From an uncultured Bacilli bacterium (GTDB taxonomy: Bacteria > Bacillota_I > Bacilli_A > RF39 > UBA660), in NCBI GenBank assembly GCA_947624475.1, contig CANQKK010000026.1, forward strand, positions 1-9,159: a stretch of 9,159 bases of DNA, written 5' to 3'. A program made the translations under genes and the position numbers. This document shows, in pieces, positions 1 through 6,180 of the stretch. Positions within the stretch are counted from its first letter, which is position 1. Each line of letters begins with the position of its first letter. The notes beneath the pieces are model-generated. The model saw nothing but the letters and a program-made list of their open reading frames with translations, searched no databases and had not been told where the DNA came from.

Positions 1-375
1 TTAGATACTTGCCATTTAAATGATGCTGGATATGATGTATCTGACTTTGATAATGTTTTAAAACAGTTCGATAAATTAATAGGAATGCAAAAAATTGGTT
101 GTATTCATATAAACGATAGCAAAAATATTAGAGGAAGTCACAAGGATCGCCACGAAAATTTTGGCTTTGGAACAATTGGCTTTGATAACTTAATAAATAT
201 CATTTATAATCCTTCACTAGAGGGTATTCCCAAAATTCTCGAAACCCCTTACGTAACTAAAGACGATACTTCTAAAGAAAGAGAGTATCCGCCATACAAG
301 TATGAAATAGAGATGATTAAAGATAAAAAATTCGATTCTAACATGATAAAAAAAATAAGAGAAGTAAATAATTAA
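1..375 (+). CDS. nfo: Endonuclease IV (AP endonuclease), 5'-truncated
   Basis: The last 124 residues of a zinc-dependent apurinic/apyrimidinic endonuclease of base excision repair, which cuts the DNA backbone 5' of an abasic site. The reading frame is open from base 1, so the start lies outside the window. All metal-ligand motifs expected in this half of the family are present: LDTCH (Asp2 and His5 of the visible part), HINDSK (His36), KDRHEN (Asp49 and His51) and ETPY (Glu81). Their spacings of 13, 2 and 30 residues match the E. coli enzyme's H216, D229, H231 and E261. The GSHKDRHENFGFGTIGFD block is near-diagnostic. The gene ends in TAA 17 bp from a convergent DUF2624-like gene. Family assignment is secure; only the 5' end is missing. 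Confidence 0.96.
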   Translation, partial: LDTCHLNDAGYDVSDFDNVLKQFDKLIGMQKIGCIHINDSKNIRGSHKDRHENFGFGTIGFDNLINIIYNPSLEGIPKILETPYVTKDDTSKEREYPPYKYEIEMIKDKKFDSNMIKKIREVNN

Positions 376-378
376 AAT

Positions 379-412
379 AAAAATAAGGAGAATTAACTTT
401 CTCTTATTTTTT
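379..412. terminator. Bidirectional hairpin terminator between nfo and the DUF2624-like gene
   Basis: Arms AAATAAGGAGAA (381-392) and TTCTCTTATTT (399-409) pair with a single bulged G and a 6-nt loop. A T run at 407-412 follows on the + strand, and the A-rich stretch at 376-383 supplies a T-rich tail on the - strand. The loop holds most of the TAA stop of the - strand gene. It should end transcription from both convergent genes. Confidence 0.7.
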
Positions 413-674
413 CCATAAACACATCAATTTTATCCTTAAATTTTAAATACAAATTCTCAATTTTATTATAAGTAAGTGGTTTGACCTTACTCTTAATCTC
501 TTTTAATATATCGATTGGATTACCATAGATAATCGTCTTGTAATCTTTTTTAATATAATTATAAATAATGTCCGTTTCACTACTATCTAAAATTATCCCC
601 TGTTTTAATGCAAAAAAAACAATATCACTTTTTTTCAGTCTATTTACATATTCCTCAATCAAATAAATATTCAT
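393..674 (-). CDS. DUF2624-like small protein (YqfT type)
   Basis: A 93-residue soluble protein of unknown function with no signal peptide or membrane segment. It is Lys/Ile/Tyr-rich and predicted mostly helical. The N-terminal pattern (a YVNRL segment, then KQGIILDSSETDIIYNYIK) resembles DUF2624 proteins such as B. subtilis YqfT, which have a short 'YGI-LT-xE-A-IL' helical module. B. subtilis yqfT is, as I recall, also next to yqfS (nfo), and that neighbourhood is the main support. The start ATG at 672-674 has a good ribosome site (AGGTGA, 5 nt upstream on the - strand). It is divergent from the PBP gene and convergent with nfo. That it is a gene is likely; the family is a recognition from memory and would need a profile search. 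Confidence 0.7.
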   Translation of the reverse strand: MNIYLIEEYVNRLKKSDIVFFALKQGIILDSSETDIIYNYIKKDYKTIIYGNPIDILKEIKSKVKPLTYNKIENLYLKFKDKIDVFMEKIRES

Positions 675-694
675 TATTTCACCTAATAAAATAT

Positions 695-734
695 ATGTAT
701 ATTTTAATTATTTATGCTATAATAATTAAAGGAG
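695..734 (+). promoter_or_regulatory. Extended -10 promoter and ribosome site of the PBP gene
   Basis: TG-C-TATAAT lies at 715-723, a perfect extended -10. No good -35 is seen at 17 bp (ATGTAT at 695-700). The ribosome site AGGAG at 730-734 begins where transcription should start, so the leader would be only about 12 nt. This ribosome site decides the start: it is 7 nt from ATG 742 but only 1 nt from the in-frame GTG at 736. Confidence 0.7.
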
Positions 735-741
735 AGTGCTC

Positions 742-2907
742 ATGGTTAAAAAAAATAAAAAAATATCTCTAGAAGTTAAAAAGAGTAGAAAACCAATAAA
801 CAAGAAAACTAAAACCAAAAGTAAAAAAAATATTCTCGAGACAAAAAAGAAGAGTAAGCCAATTAATCATAAGACGAAAACTAGTGATAGATATATAAAA
901 GAAGTAATCAGGAAAAGATTTATTATTGTTATGGTTTTTTCGGTACTACTATTTTCGATCATCGGAATAAGACTCTTTTATCTTCAGATAATGAAAAATG
1001 AAGAGTATGCCGATAAACTGGCTAAAGCAACCGAGAAAAAAATTGAAAGTACTAGTGCTCCTCGTGGTAGAATATATGATCGAAATCATAATATTCTCGT
1101 CGATAACGAGGGAATAAAAACTATCTATTATAAGAAACAGCACGGCGTTAAGACTAAGGACGAGATTACTCTTGCCTATACTGTTGCCGACAATATTGAA
1201 GTAGATTATTCTAAAGTTTCCGATAATAGTTTAAAAACCTTTTATTATCGTCAGCATTACGACGAATGTCGTAAAAAAATAACTGATGAAGAATGGAAAC
1301 AATACGAAGAGCGGAAACTAAATGATAGTGATATTGATAAACTAATTTTCGAAAGATTAGATGAAGAAATAAAAGATTTTGATGAACGTGATAGAGAATC
1401 TGCCTATATCTACTACTTGATGAATAAAGGTTACTCTTATGCTGAAAAAATAATAAAAAATAGTGATGTATCAGAAACCGAGTATGCCTATGTAAGTGAA
1501 AACATTGATAACCTAAATGGATTTAATACCAAATTAGACTGGGAAAGAACTTATCCTTACGGAAGTATCTTTAAGTCTATATTAGGTTCGGTATCTTCTA
1601 ATTCTCAGGGAATACCATCGGAGTTATCGAAAGAATATCTCGATAAAGGTTACACGTTAGATGACCGTGTCGGAATTTCTTATCTCGAGTATCAATACGA
1701 AGATTACTTGCGAGGAAAAAAAGCAAGTTATCGTATTTTATCAGATAATAGTTACGAATTAGTATCCGAAGGTGAAAGAGGAAATGACCTCGTCTTAACT
1801 ATCGATATTAATCTGCAAAAAAAATTAGAAGAAGTATTATCGGAAGAAGTACTAAACGCTAAGTACGAAGCCGGAACAAATTACTATAATCGTTCCTTTG
1901 TCGTCATATCGGACCCTAATACTGGAGAGATTCTAGCGATGGCTGGTAAGCAAGTCAAACAAAGAGATAATGGCGAGTTATATGTAATCGATTATACTCC
2001 CGGCGTCGTAACACTTCCCGTAACTCCCGGTTCCATAGTCAAAGGCGCTTCGATGATGGTCGGATATAAATATAATGCTATCGATATTGGAAGTGTTATC
2101 TACGACGAATGTATCAAAATAAAAGATACACCTGAAAAATGTTCGTGGCAGTCGATGGGAAATATCGATGATATCTATGCTCTTCAAAATTCTTCCAATG
2201 TCTACCAGTATAAGATAGCAATACGAGTAGGAAAGGGGAATTACCAGTATGACGGACCCCTATCATTAGATGAAAGTGCTTTCCAAAAGTATCGTGACAT
2301 GTATGCCGAGTTTGGACTAGGAATTAAAACCGGCATCGATCTTCCAATCGAAAGTTTAGGATACATGGGAACTTCGAAACTTCCCGGACATCTTTTAGAC
2401 TTTGCTATAGGTCAGTACGATACCTATACACCAATACAATTATCACAGTATATAAATACTATTGCCAATGGTGGTACGAGATTAAAGCCATACCTACTAA
2501 AAGAAGTCTATACGCCAAGTGATAACGGAGAAAAATTTGGCTCTCTAGTGTATAAAGCCAAAACTACGGAACTTGGGAAACTATCAGTTGACAAGAAATA
2601 CATCGACCGTGTAAGAGAGGGATTTAGTGCGGTTGTCACGAGAGGACTAGGATATGGTTATATGGGATACTATACTAACTCTTCTGGTAAGACGGGAACT
2701 AGTCAGAGTTTTATCGATACCGATGGAGATAATATGGTCGATACCGAGACAATAACATCATCATTCGTCGGATATTCACCTAGTGAGAATCCTGTCATGA
2801 GTATTGTCGTCGTCTCTCCCGACATCAGTGTTCCCGATTCTACCCAGTCGGCCGTAACTAAAAGAATATCATCTCGCATGGTAAATGCCTTTTTTGGAGA
2901 AGAATAA
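742..2907 (+). CDS. Class B penicillin-binding protein (PBP2b/PbpA-type transpeptidase)
   Basis: A monofunctional D,D-transpeptidase that cross-links peptidoglycan, probably as the partner of a SEDS glycosyltransferase in cell elongation. It has 721 residues from ATG 742, chosen over GTG 736 because the AGGAG site is 7 nt from the ATG. In order: a very basic cytoplasmic tail (1-57) with an internal repeat; one membrane anchor (about 60-80); a dimerisation/pedestal domain opening with APRGRIYDRNHNILVDN (about 106-122); the linker signature DRVGISYLEYQYEDYLRGKK, typical of Firmicutes PBP2b/PbpA/PbpH; and the transpeptidase domain. Its three catalytic motifs are intact: SIVK (nucleophile Ser431, Lys434), SSN (484-486) and KTGT (650-653). 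Length is close to the 670-720 residues of B. subtilis PbpA and PbpH. It is a single-gene unit with its own promoter and terminator. The class is certain; the exact orthology (pbp2b, pbpA or mrdA) is not. Confidence 0.95.
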   Translation: MVKKNKKISLEVKKSRKPINKKTKTKSKKNILETKKKSKPINHKTKTSDRYIKEVIRKRFIIVMVFSVLLFSIIGIRLFYLQIMKNEEYADKLAKATEKKIESTSAPRGRIYDRNHNILVDNEGIKTIYYKKQHGVKTKDEITLAYTVADNIEVDYSKVSDNSLKTFYYRQHYDECRKKITDEEWKQYEERKLNDSDIDKLIFERLDEEIKDFDERDRESAYIYYLMNKGYSYAEKIIKNSDVSETEYAYVSENIDNLNGFNTKLDWERTYPYGSIFKSILGSVSSNSQGIPSELSKEYLDKGYTLDDRVGISYLEYQYEDYLRGKKASYRILSDNSYELVSEGERGNDLVLTIDINLQKKLEEVLSEEVLNAKYEAGTNYYNRSFVVISDPNTGEILAMAGKQVKQRDNGELYVIDYTPGVVTLPVTPGSIVKGASMMVGYKYNAIDIGSVIYDECIKIKDTPEKCSWQSMGNIDDIYALQNSSNVYQYKIAIRVGKGNYQYDGPLSLDESAFQKYRDMYAEFGLGIKTGIDLPIESLGYMGTSKLPGHLLDFAIGQYDTYTPIQLSQYINTIANGGTRLKPYLLKEVYTPSDNGEKFGSLVYKAKTTELGKLSVDKKYIDRVREGFSAVVTRGLGYGYMGYYTNSSGKTGTSQSFIDTDGDNMVDTETITSSFVGYSPSENPVMSIVVVSPDISVPDSTQSAVTKRISSRMVNAFFGEE

Positions 2908-2921
2908 AAAAGGCATTTTTT
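2883..2921 (+). terminator. Terminator of the PBP gene, overlapping its stop codon
   Basis: Perfect 13-bp stem of AAATGCCTTTTTT (2883-2895) and AAAAAAGGCATTT (2906-2918) with a 10-nt loop and a T run at 2916-2921. The 5' arm lies inside the coding sequence (the last codons) and the TAA at 2905-2907 sits at the loop/3'-arm junction. Confidence 0.9.
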
Positions 2922-2962
2922 ATCATATATAACTTTGCAATACATAAAAAGCAAAAAAATAG

Positions 2963-2992
2963 TTGTATAAATCCCTAAAAATATGATATAAT
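2963..2992 (+). promoter_or_regulatory. Promoter of the rpmG-efp operon
   Basis: TTGTAT (2963-2968), an 18-bp spacer and a perfect TATAAT (2987-2992), preceded by TG at 2984-2985 to give an extended -10. It is a strong vegetative sigma-A-type promoter. Transcription should start near 2999, giving a leader of about 25 nt before the rpmG ATG. Confidence 0.8.
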
Positions 2993-3023
2993 TAGGTAGA
3001 TGTCTTGCAAAGGAGGAGTTAAA

Positions 3024-3194
3024 ATGGCAAAGAAAAACGAAAATAGAGGATTAGTTTCTTTGATGTGTGAAGAGTGTAAAAATATTAACTATACTGAAGA
3101 GAAAAATAAAAAGAACACTCCAGAGAAATTGGAATTAAATAAGTATTGTAAACATTGTCGTAAGACAACAAAACATAAAGAAACTAAGAAATAG
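3024..3194 (+). CDS. rpmG: 50S ribosomal protein L33 (zinc-ribbon form)
   Basis: A 56-residue basic protein of the large ribosomal subunit, sited close to the E-site tRNA. It shows the two Cys pairs of the zinc-binding C+ form: CEEC (Cys15 and Cys18) and CKHC (Cys42 and Cys45), plus the family core NYTEEKNKKNTPEKLELNKYC. The start at 3024 is preferred over an in-frame ATG at 3000: AAAGGAGG (3009-3016) is 7 nt from 3024, and the MAKK N-terminus suits L33, whereas the upstream extension would be translated through the ribosome site. Zinc-containing L33 is generally the form made under zinc sufficiency. It is the first gene of an operon with efp, 11 bp downstream. Confidence 0.95.
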   Translation: MAKKNENRGLVSLMCEECKNINYTEEKNKKNTPEKLELNKYCKHCRKTTKHKETKK

Positions 3195-3205
3195 GAGGTT
3201 AATAC

Positions 3206-3763
3206 ATGATAAATGTAAATGATTTTAAGACCGGTCAGACAATTAACTACGATGGGAATTTATATCAAGTATTAGATTTTCAACATGTAAAACCTGGTAA
3301 GGGAGCCGCTATTGTAAAGGCTAAATTAAAAAATTTACGTACAGGTTCAATAGCGGAATATTCATTTAATGCTGGTATAAAAGTACCTACCGCTCACGTT
3401 GAAAAGCAAAAAATGCAATTTTTATATGCTGATGGTGATAACTACAGTTTTATGAATATGGAAACTTACGAGCAGGTTGAATTAAATAAAAGTCAAATAA
3501 AAGAGGAAGCCAAATACTTAAAAGAAGGATTAGAAGTAATAATTATCTTCTTTGAAGGAGAAATGCTCGGTATTGAACTTCCCGAAAAAATCGATTTCAA
3601 AATTACCAAGACAGAACCTGGTATTAAAGGAAATACGGCAACTAATGCAACGAAAGATGCCATTATCGAAACAGGTATGCTAGTTAGAGTACCACTCTTT
3701 ATTGAAGAGGGAGAAGAGATAATCGTATCGACGAAAGATGGAAAATATGTATCTAGAAAATAG
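3206..3763 (+). CDS. efp: Translation elongation factor P
   Basis: A 185-residue factor that binds between the P and E sites and relieves ribosome stalling at polyproline stretches. It has the full three-domain beta-barrel length: a KOW-like domain I (about 1-65), an OB domain II (about 66-127) and a C-terminal OB domain (about 128-185) with the LPEKIDFKITKTEPGIKGNTATNATKDAIIETG signature region. The modification loop reads HVKPGKGAA with Lys32 at its tip. The proline after Lys29 and the Lys at 32 match the Bacillus-type EF-P, which in B. subtilis carries 5-aminopentanol rather than (R)-beta-lysine; which modification occurs here cannot be read from sequence. The ribosome site AGGAGG (3193-3198) overlaps the rpmG stop codon, which favours coupled translation. 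The stop codon lies in the terminator stem. Confidence 0.97.
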   Translation: MINVNDFKTGQTINYDGNLYQVLDFQHVKPGKGAAIVKAKLKNLRTGSIAEYSFNAGIKVPTAHVEKQKMQFLYADGDNYSFMNMETYEQVELNKSQIKEEAKYLKEGLEVIIIFFEGEMLGIELPEKIDFKITKTEPGIKGNTATNATKDAIIETGMLVRVPLFIEEGEEIIVSTKDGKYVSRK

Positions 3764-3774
3764 ATACATTTTTT
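3747..3774 (+). terminator. Terminator of the rpmG-efp operon, containing the efp stop codon
   Basis: Perfect 9-bp inverted repeat ATGTATCTA (3747-3755) and TAGATACAT (3761-3769) with a GAAAA loop and six T residues at 3769-3774. The efp stop TAG (3761-3763) is the start of the 3' arm, so the last five codons form the hairpin. Confidence 0.85.
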
Positions 3775-3799
3775 ATTGTCAATTTGCCTGTCAAAGTAA

Positions 3800-3828
3800 T
3801 TTACTAAAATTAGCAGATATGATAAAAT
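3800..3828 (+). promoter_or_regulatory. Promoter of the unknown gene-xerD operon
   Basis: TTTACT (3800-3805), a 17-bp spacer and TAAAAT (3823-3828) preceded by TG at 3820-3821, which makes an extended -10. The -35 matches TTGACA at four of six bases. The predicted start near 3835 would place the AGGAGG at 3835-3840 at the very 5' end of the RNA. Confidence 0.6.
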
Positions 3829-3846
3829 AATACCAGGAGGTAATAT

Positions 3847-4413
3847 ATGAGCCTTTATATGTTTCATATTAGCGATCATAATACAGTCGGATCGAATTAT
3901 CCGACTGGAAGAGTTTTAAATGACCCTCGTAAAAGAAGAATTTATTTTATAAGAGAAACACTTGAAGAATTTGATAGAGTTACATCTTCATTTGTCGATC
4001 TTAAAGATATCGAAGAATGCTTTTCCGAAATAGAAAATAAAAAATTAGACCTTTATAATCCTATCATAATTGTCGACCCCGAAGAAAAAGGAAGATATGA
4101 ATACGTACTAAAAGATATCGTCTACAAGAGTGACCGAGAAAGAATACAAAATCTTGCTTCCTTAAGAGCACAATTACTGGAGCATCTTCAAAAATATCCC
4201 GAGGATATAACTAAATTTCCCGGTCTCAAAAAAATTAGAGATAGTTTTCTAAGTATTAACTTTATTTTAAAAGACAAAGACCCACTTCCCCGAACGGTAA
4301 TCGCATATTTCTCTGATCGTAATTATCAAAAGATTAGAAATACATATTTTACCTTAAAGCACTTTGAAGAGGAAGAAGTAAAGAAAAATGAATCAGATAA
4401 AAAAATACGTTGA
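3847..4413 (+). CDS. Protein of unknown function, co-transcribed with xerD
   Basis: A 188-residue soluble, highly charged protein I do not recognise. No signal peptide or membrane segment. Residues about 1-75 contain a RIYFIRETLEEFDRVTSSFVDLKDIEECF stretch suggesting alternating strands and helices, with a short hydrophobic strand at LYNPIIIVDPEEKGRYEYV. Residues about 90-145 (DRERIQNLASLRAQLLEHLQKYPEDI) look helical, and the C-terminus is a Lys/Glu-rich tail. It has a strong ribosome site (AGGAGGT 3835-3841, 6 nt from ATG) and its own promoter. Its last 26 bases overlap the start of xerD in another frame, and it ends in TGA. A perfect 9-bp inverted repeat lies in its 5' codons (3884-3907). 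Codon use is like its neighbours, so it looks resident. Function unknown; the overlap suggests coupled expression with XerD, not a shared mechanism. Confidence 0.85.
   Translation: MSLYMFHISDHNTVGSNYPTGRVLNDPRKRRIYFIRETLEEFDRVTSSFVDLKDIEECFSEIENKKLDLYNPIIIVDPEEKGRYEYVLKDIVYKSDRERIQNLASLRAQLLEHLQKYPEDITKFPGLKKIRDSFLSINFILKDKDPLPRTVIAYFSDRNYQKIRNTYFTLKHFEEEEVKKNESDKKIR
3884..3907 (+). repeat. Perfect inverted repeat inside the unknown gene's first codons
   Basis: CAGTCGGAT (3884-3892) and ATCCGACTG (3899-3907) with a 6-nt spacer (CGAATT) form a perfect 9-bp stem beginning 37 bp after the A of the ATG. It is GC-richer than the surrounding DNA and has no T tract, so it is not a terminator. It could be an RNA hairpin limiting early translation or a protein-binding site, or chance. 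Confidence 0.5.
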
Positions 4414-5275
4414 ATATCTAGAAATAGTAAAAAACTATAGCGATAAAACTGTTCGCTCTTATTACGACGATTTAGTAGAATATAGTGAATTCTTACAAAA
4501 TAATTTTATCGATATCGATAATGTGAGTTATGAAATAGTAACTAAATATCTAAAATATTTGTATGAAAGAAAAATAAATAAAAACTCTATCTCCCGTAAA
4601 CTAAGTAGTATAAGAGGCTTCTATAATTATTTACTTAGAGAAAATATCATTGAAACAAATCCTTTTAAAGAAGTATCTAATCCTAAAAGAGAACTCTATC
4701 TTCCTAAATTTTTAAAAAATGAAGAATTAGATAAGATATTTTCAGTATGTGAAGAAGATTCACCGATAAATCAGAGGGATACTTTAATAATTGAATTACT
4801 TTATGCAACCGGTCTTCGGGTAAGTGAACTAGTAAATATCAAGATAGGTGATATCGATTTTGCTAACAAAACTATCAAAGTTTTAGGTAAAGGAAGAAAA
4901 GAGCGAATTGTCATATATAATAATCATACGCAAGAAGCAATGAAAAAATTTTTAAATAGTGGCTATCGTATCTTAAATAAAAAAAACGATAACTACCTAA
5001 TCATAAATAAAGAGGGAAGTAAATTGTCCGAAAGATATGTCAGGGTAATTATCAATAAATTAGTAACTAAAGCCGGTTTAGATCTAAAGATAAGTCCACA
5101 TACTATCAGGCATACCTTTGCTACCGATATGTTAGAAAACGGTTCCGACCTCATGACCGTAAAAGAACTTTTAGGACATGAATCTTTAAATACGACTAGT
5201 ATCTATACTCATGTAACCAATGAACAAATCAAAAAAGTCTATGAAAATACTCATCCGAGAGCCATGAAAAAATAA
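4388..5275 (+). CDS. xerD: Tyrosine recombinase XerD
   Basis: A 295-residue site-specific recombinase that, with XerC, resolves chromosome dimers at dif. An N-terminal SAM-like DNA-binding domain (about 1-90, opening YVEYLEIVKNYSDKTVRSYYDDL) is followed by the catalytic domain (about 105-290). All active-site residues are present: Arg144 (TGLRVSEL), Lys168 (GKGRKER), His238 and Arg241 (HTIRHTFAT), His264 (LLGHESLNTT) and the nucleophile Tyr273 (SIYTHV). Spacings match E. coli XerD (R148, K172, H244, R247, H270, Y279). The TSIYTHVTNEQIKKVYENTHPRA ending is XerD-like, though the XerC/XerD split is not fully certain. Start ATG 4388 lies within the upstream gene and its ribosome site (AGAGG near 4369-4373) is weak and distant, so translation is probably coupled to that gene. 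No flanking integron, phage or transposon genes, so it reads as the housekeeping copy. Confidence 0.92.
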   Translation: MNQIKKYVEYLEIVKNYSDKTVRSYYDDLVEYSEFLQNNFIDIDNVSYEIVTKYLKYLYERKINKNSISRKLSSIRGFYNYLLRENIIETNPFKEVSNPKRELYLPKFLKNEELDKIFSVCEEDSPINQRDTLIIELLYATGLRVSELVNIKIGDIDFANKTIKVLGKGRKERIVIYNNHTQEAMKKFLNSGYRILNKKNDNYLIINKEGSKLSERYVRVIINKLVTKAGLDLKISPHTIRHTFATDMLENGSDLMTVKELLGHESLNTTSIYTHVTNEQIKKVYENTHPRAMKK

Positions 5276-5315
5276 AATTCCGTAAAATTATTATTTTCAA
5301 GTAGTGTTAGTCTGA

Positions 5316-5461
5316 AAAAAAGCAAAATCTTCAATCGATAAAGATGCAAAAATTTATGGAGAGGGTACATATCTCAAAGATAGACACATAAACTATATAC
5401 TAGTTTAGAAAGAAAAGGTATCCCAAGAGATTATAATATTTTGTATGCCCTAAAGGAGGAT
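5316..5461 (+). pseudogene. Possible degraded 3' end of recX, frameshifted
   Basis: The xerD-vanY gap reads as a protein-like stretch across two frames. Frame A (5316-5405) gives AKSSIDKDAKIYGEG, then TYLKDRHINYIL, and stops at TAG 5406-5408. Frame B (from 5405) gives LERKGIPRDYNILYALKED. Joined, this resembles the last helical repeat of RecX (a 'G.GP..I..eL..KGI...i..AL.E' pattern), the inhibitor of RecA. No start codon or ribosome site, and an upstream in-frame TGA at 5313-5315, so it is not a working gene. The 3' end runs into the vanY ribosome site. The match is by eye and short; chance similarity in AT-rich DNA is possible. Confidence 0.3.
5432..5437 (+). promoter_or_regulatory. Candidate -10 element upstream of vanY
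   Basis: A perfect TATAAT lies 26 bp before the vanY ATG, with the AGGAGG ribosome site at 5454-5459 downstream. No convincing -35 and no TG extension are visible, so this is weaker than the other promoters. There is also no terminator after xerD, so read-through from the xerD operon could supply vanY. Confidence 0.4.
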
Positions 5462-5463
5462 AA

Positions 5464-6180
5464 ATGCCAAAGATTACCAAAATTATAATTATTGTAATTT
5501 CATTTGTCGGATTATTAATAAGTGCTACTTTAATTTTAAATAGTAATATTTTATTCAAAGAAAGAACACAAAAGGTCGATAATCAAATCGAAGAGAAGAC
5601 AGAAAAAGGCTTTCAAATCGAAAAGATAGATGGTATAACGTATATCGGTGGTACAATTATTACCAATAAGACGTACTCTCTACCTAGTACTTATGTTCCT
5701 CAAAATATAGTAATTATATATGATTATGTCAATATTATCGACTATGTAAAAGATGCTTTTAATGCTCTTCAAAGTGATGCTCAAAGTATCGGGTTAAATA
5801 TTTATCCGGCAAGTGGATATCGTTCTTATGAAAATCAAGAGCGAATATACAATAAATATATCGAAAAAGACGGACTAGAAAAAGCCGATACCTATTCGGC
5901 AAGACCAGGTCACTCAGAACATCAAACCGGCCTCGTAATCGATGTAAATACCGTCGATATGACTTTCGATAATACAGCTGAGAGCACATGGCTCAAAAAT
6001 AATTGTTATAACTACGGCTTTATTATCAGATATCCAAAAGGTAAAGAAGAAATTACCGGATATATGTATGAACCTTGGCATCTTAGATATGTCGGCAAAG
6101 AACTTGCTAAAAAACTATACAATAACGGCTTTTGGATAACTCTCGAAGAATACTTTGGTATTACGAGTACTTACGAATAG
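5464..6180 (+). CDS. Membrane-anchored D-Ala-D-Ala carboxypeptidase, VanY/DdcY family (M15B)
   Basis: A 238-residue zinc D,D-carboxypeptidase that trims the terminal D-Ala from peptidoglycan stem peptides outside the membrane. An N-terminal hydrophobic anchor (about 5-26) is followed by a linker and the M15 catalytic domain (about 85-225). The diagnostic motifs are complete: SGYRSYENQ (Arg120, substrate binding), SEHQTGLVIDV (zinc ligands His153 and Asp160) and EPWHLRYVG (catalytic Glu203 and zinc ligand His206). Length is typical. Start ATG 5464 has AGGAGG (5454-5459) 4 nt upstream. No vanR/S/H/A/X genes nearby, so this is best read as a housekeeping cell-wall enzyme and not a glycopeptide resistance gene. 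It converges on the SpoVB-like gene; a role in spore cortex modification is conceivable but not shown. Confidence 0.93.
   Translation: MPKITKIIIIVISFVGLLISATLILNSNILFKERTQKVDNQIEEKTEKGFQIEKIDGITYIGGTIITNKTYSLPSTYVPQNIVIIYDYVNIIDYVKDAFNALQSDAQSIGLNIYPASGYRSYENQERIYNKYIEKDGLEKADTYSARPGHSEHQTGLVIDVNTVDMTFDNTAESTWLKNNCYNYGFIIRYPKGKEEITGYMYEPWHLRYVGKELAKKLYNNGFWITLEEYFGITSTYE

Noticed and set aside
736..741. GTG at 736 as the PBP start
   Set aside because: The AGGAG site would be only 1 nt away; ATG 742 has proper 7-nt spacing.
949..1143. Antisense open frame within the PBP gene
   Set aside because: It lies opposite a fully supported coding region, has no ribosome site and no recognisable protein content. 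The same applies to antisense frames at 1978-2187 and 2703-2954.
3000..3023. ATG at 3000 as the rpmG start
   Set aside because: The extension would be encoded by the ribosome site itself and ATG 3000 sits at the predicted transcription start.
3493..3879. Long antisense open frame of 128 codons across efp and the next gene's start
   Set aside because: It crosses a terminator and promoter of the + strand, and the opposite strand encodes a clear EF-P. It is a by-product of codon composition.
4411..4413. TGA read as tryptophan (Mollicute code 4)
   Set aside because: The TGA ends the unknown gene just after the xerD start, and TGG is used for Trp in conserved places such as EPWHLRY of VanY. No in-frame TGA lies in any conserved gene here.
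4388..5275. XerD-like recombinase as part of an integrative element
   Set aside because: No excisionase, att repeats, phage or transposon genes nearby, and its neighbours are housekeeping genes.
5276..5315. Terminator after xerD
   Set aside because: Only a weak AAAAT/ATTTT pairing is present, with no GC in the stem and no T run; not enough to call.
5759..5989. Antisense open frame inside vanY
   Set aside because: The + strand has complete M15 motifs; the antisense product is low-complexity and lacks a ribosome site. The antisense frame at 7910-8098 over spoVAC/spoVAD is rejected for the same reason.
5464..6180. VanY as glycopeptide resistance
   Set aside because: No other van genes in the window; single VanY-family carboxypeptidases are common in Bacillota cell-wall metabolism.
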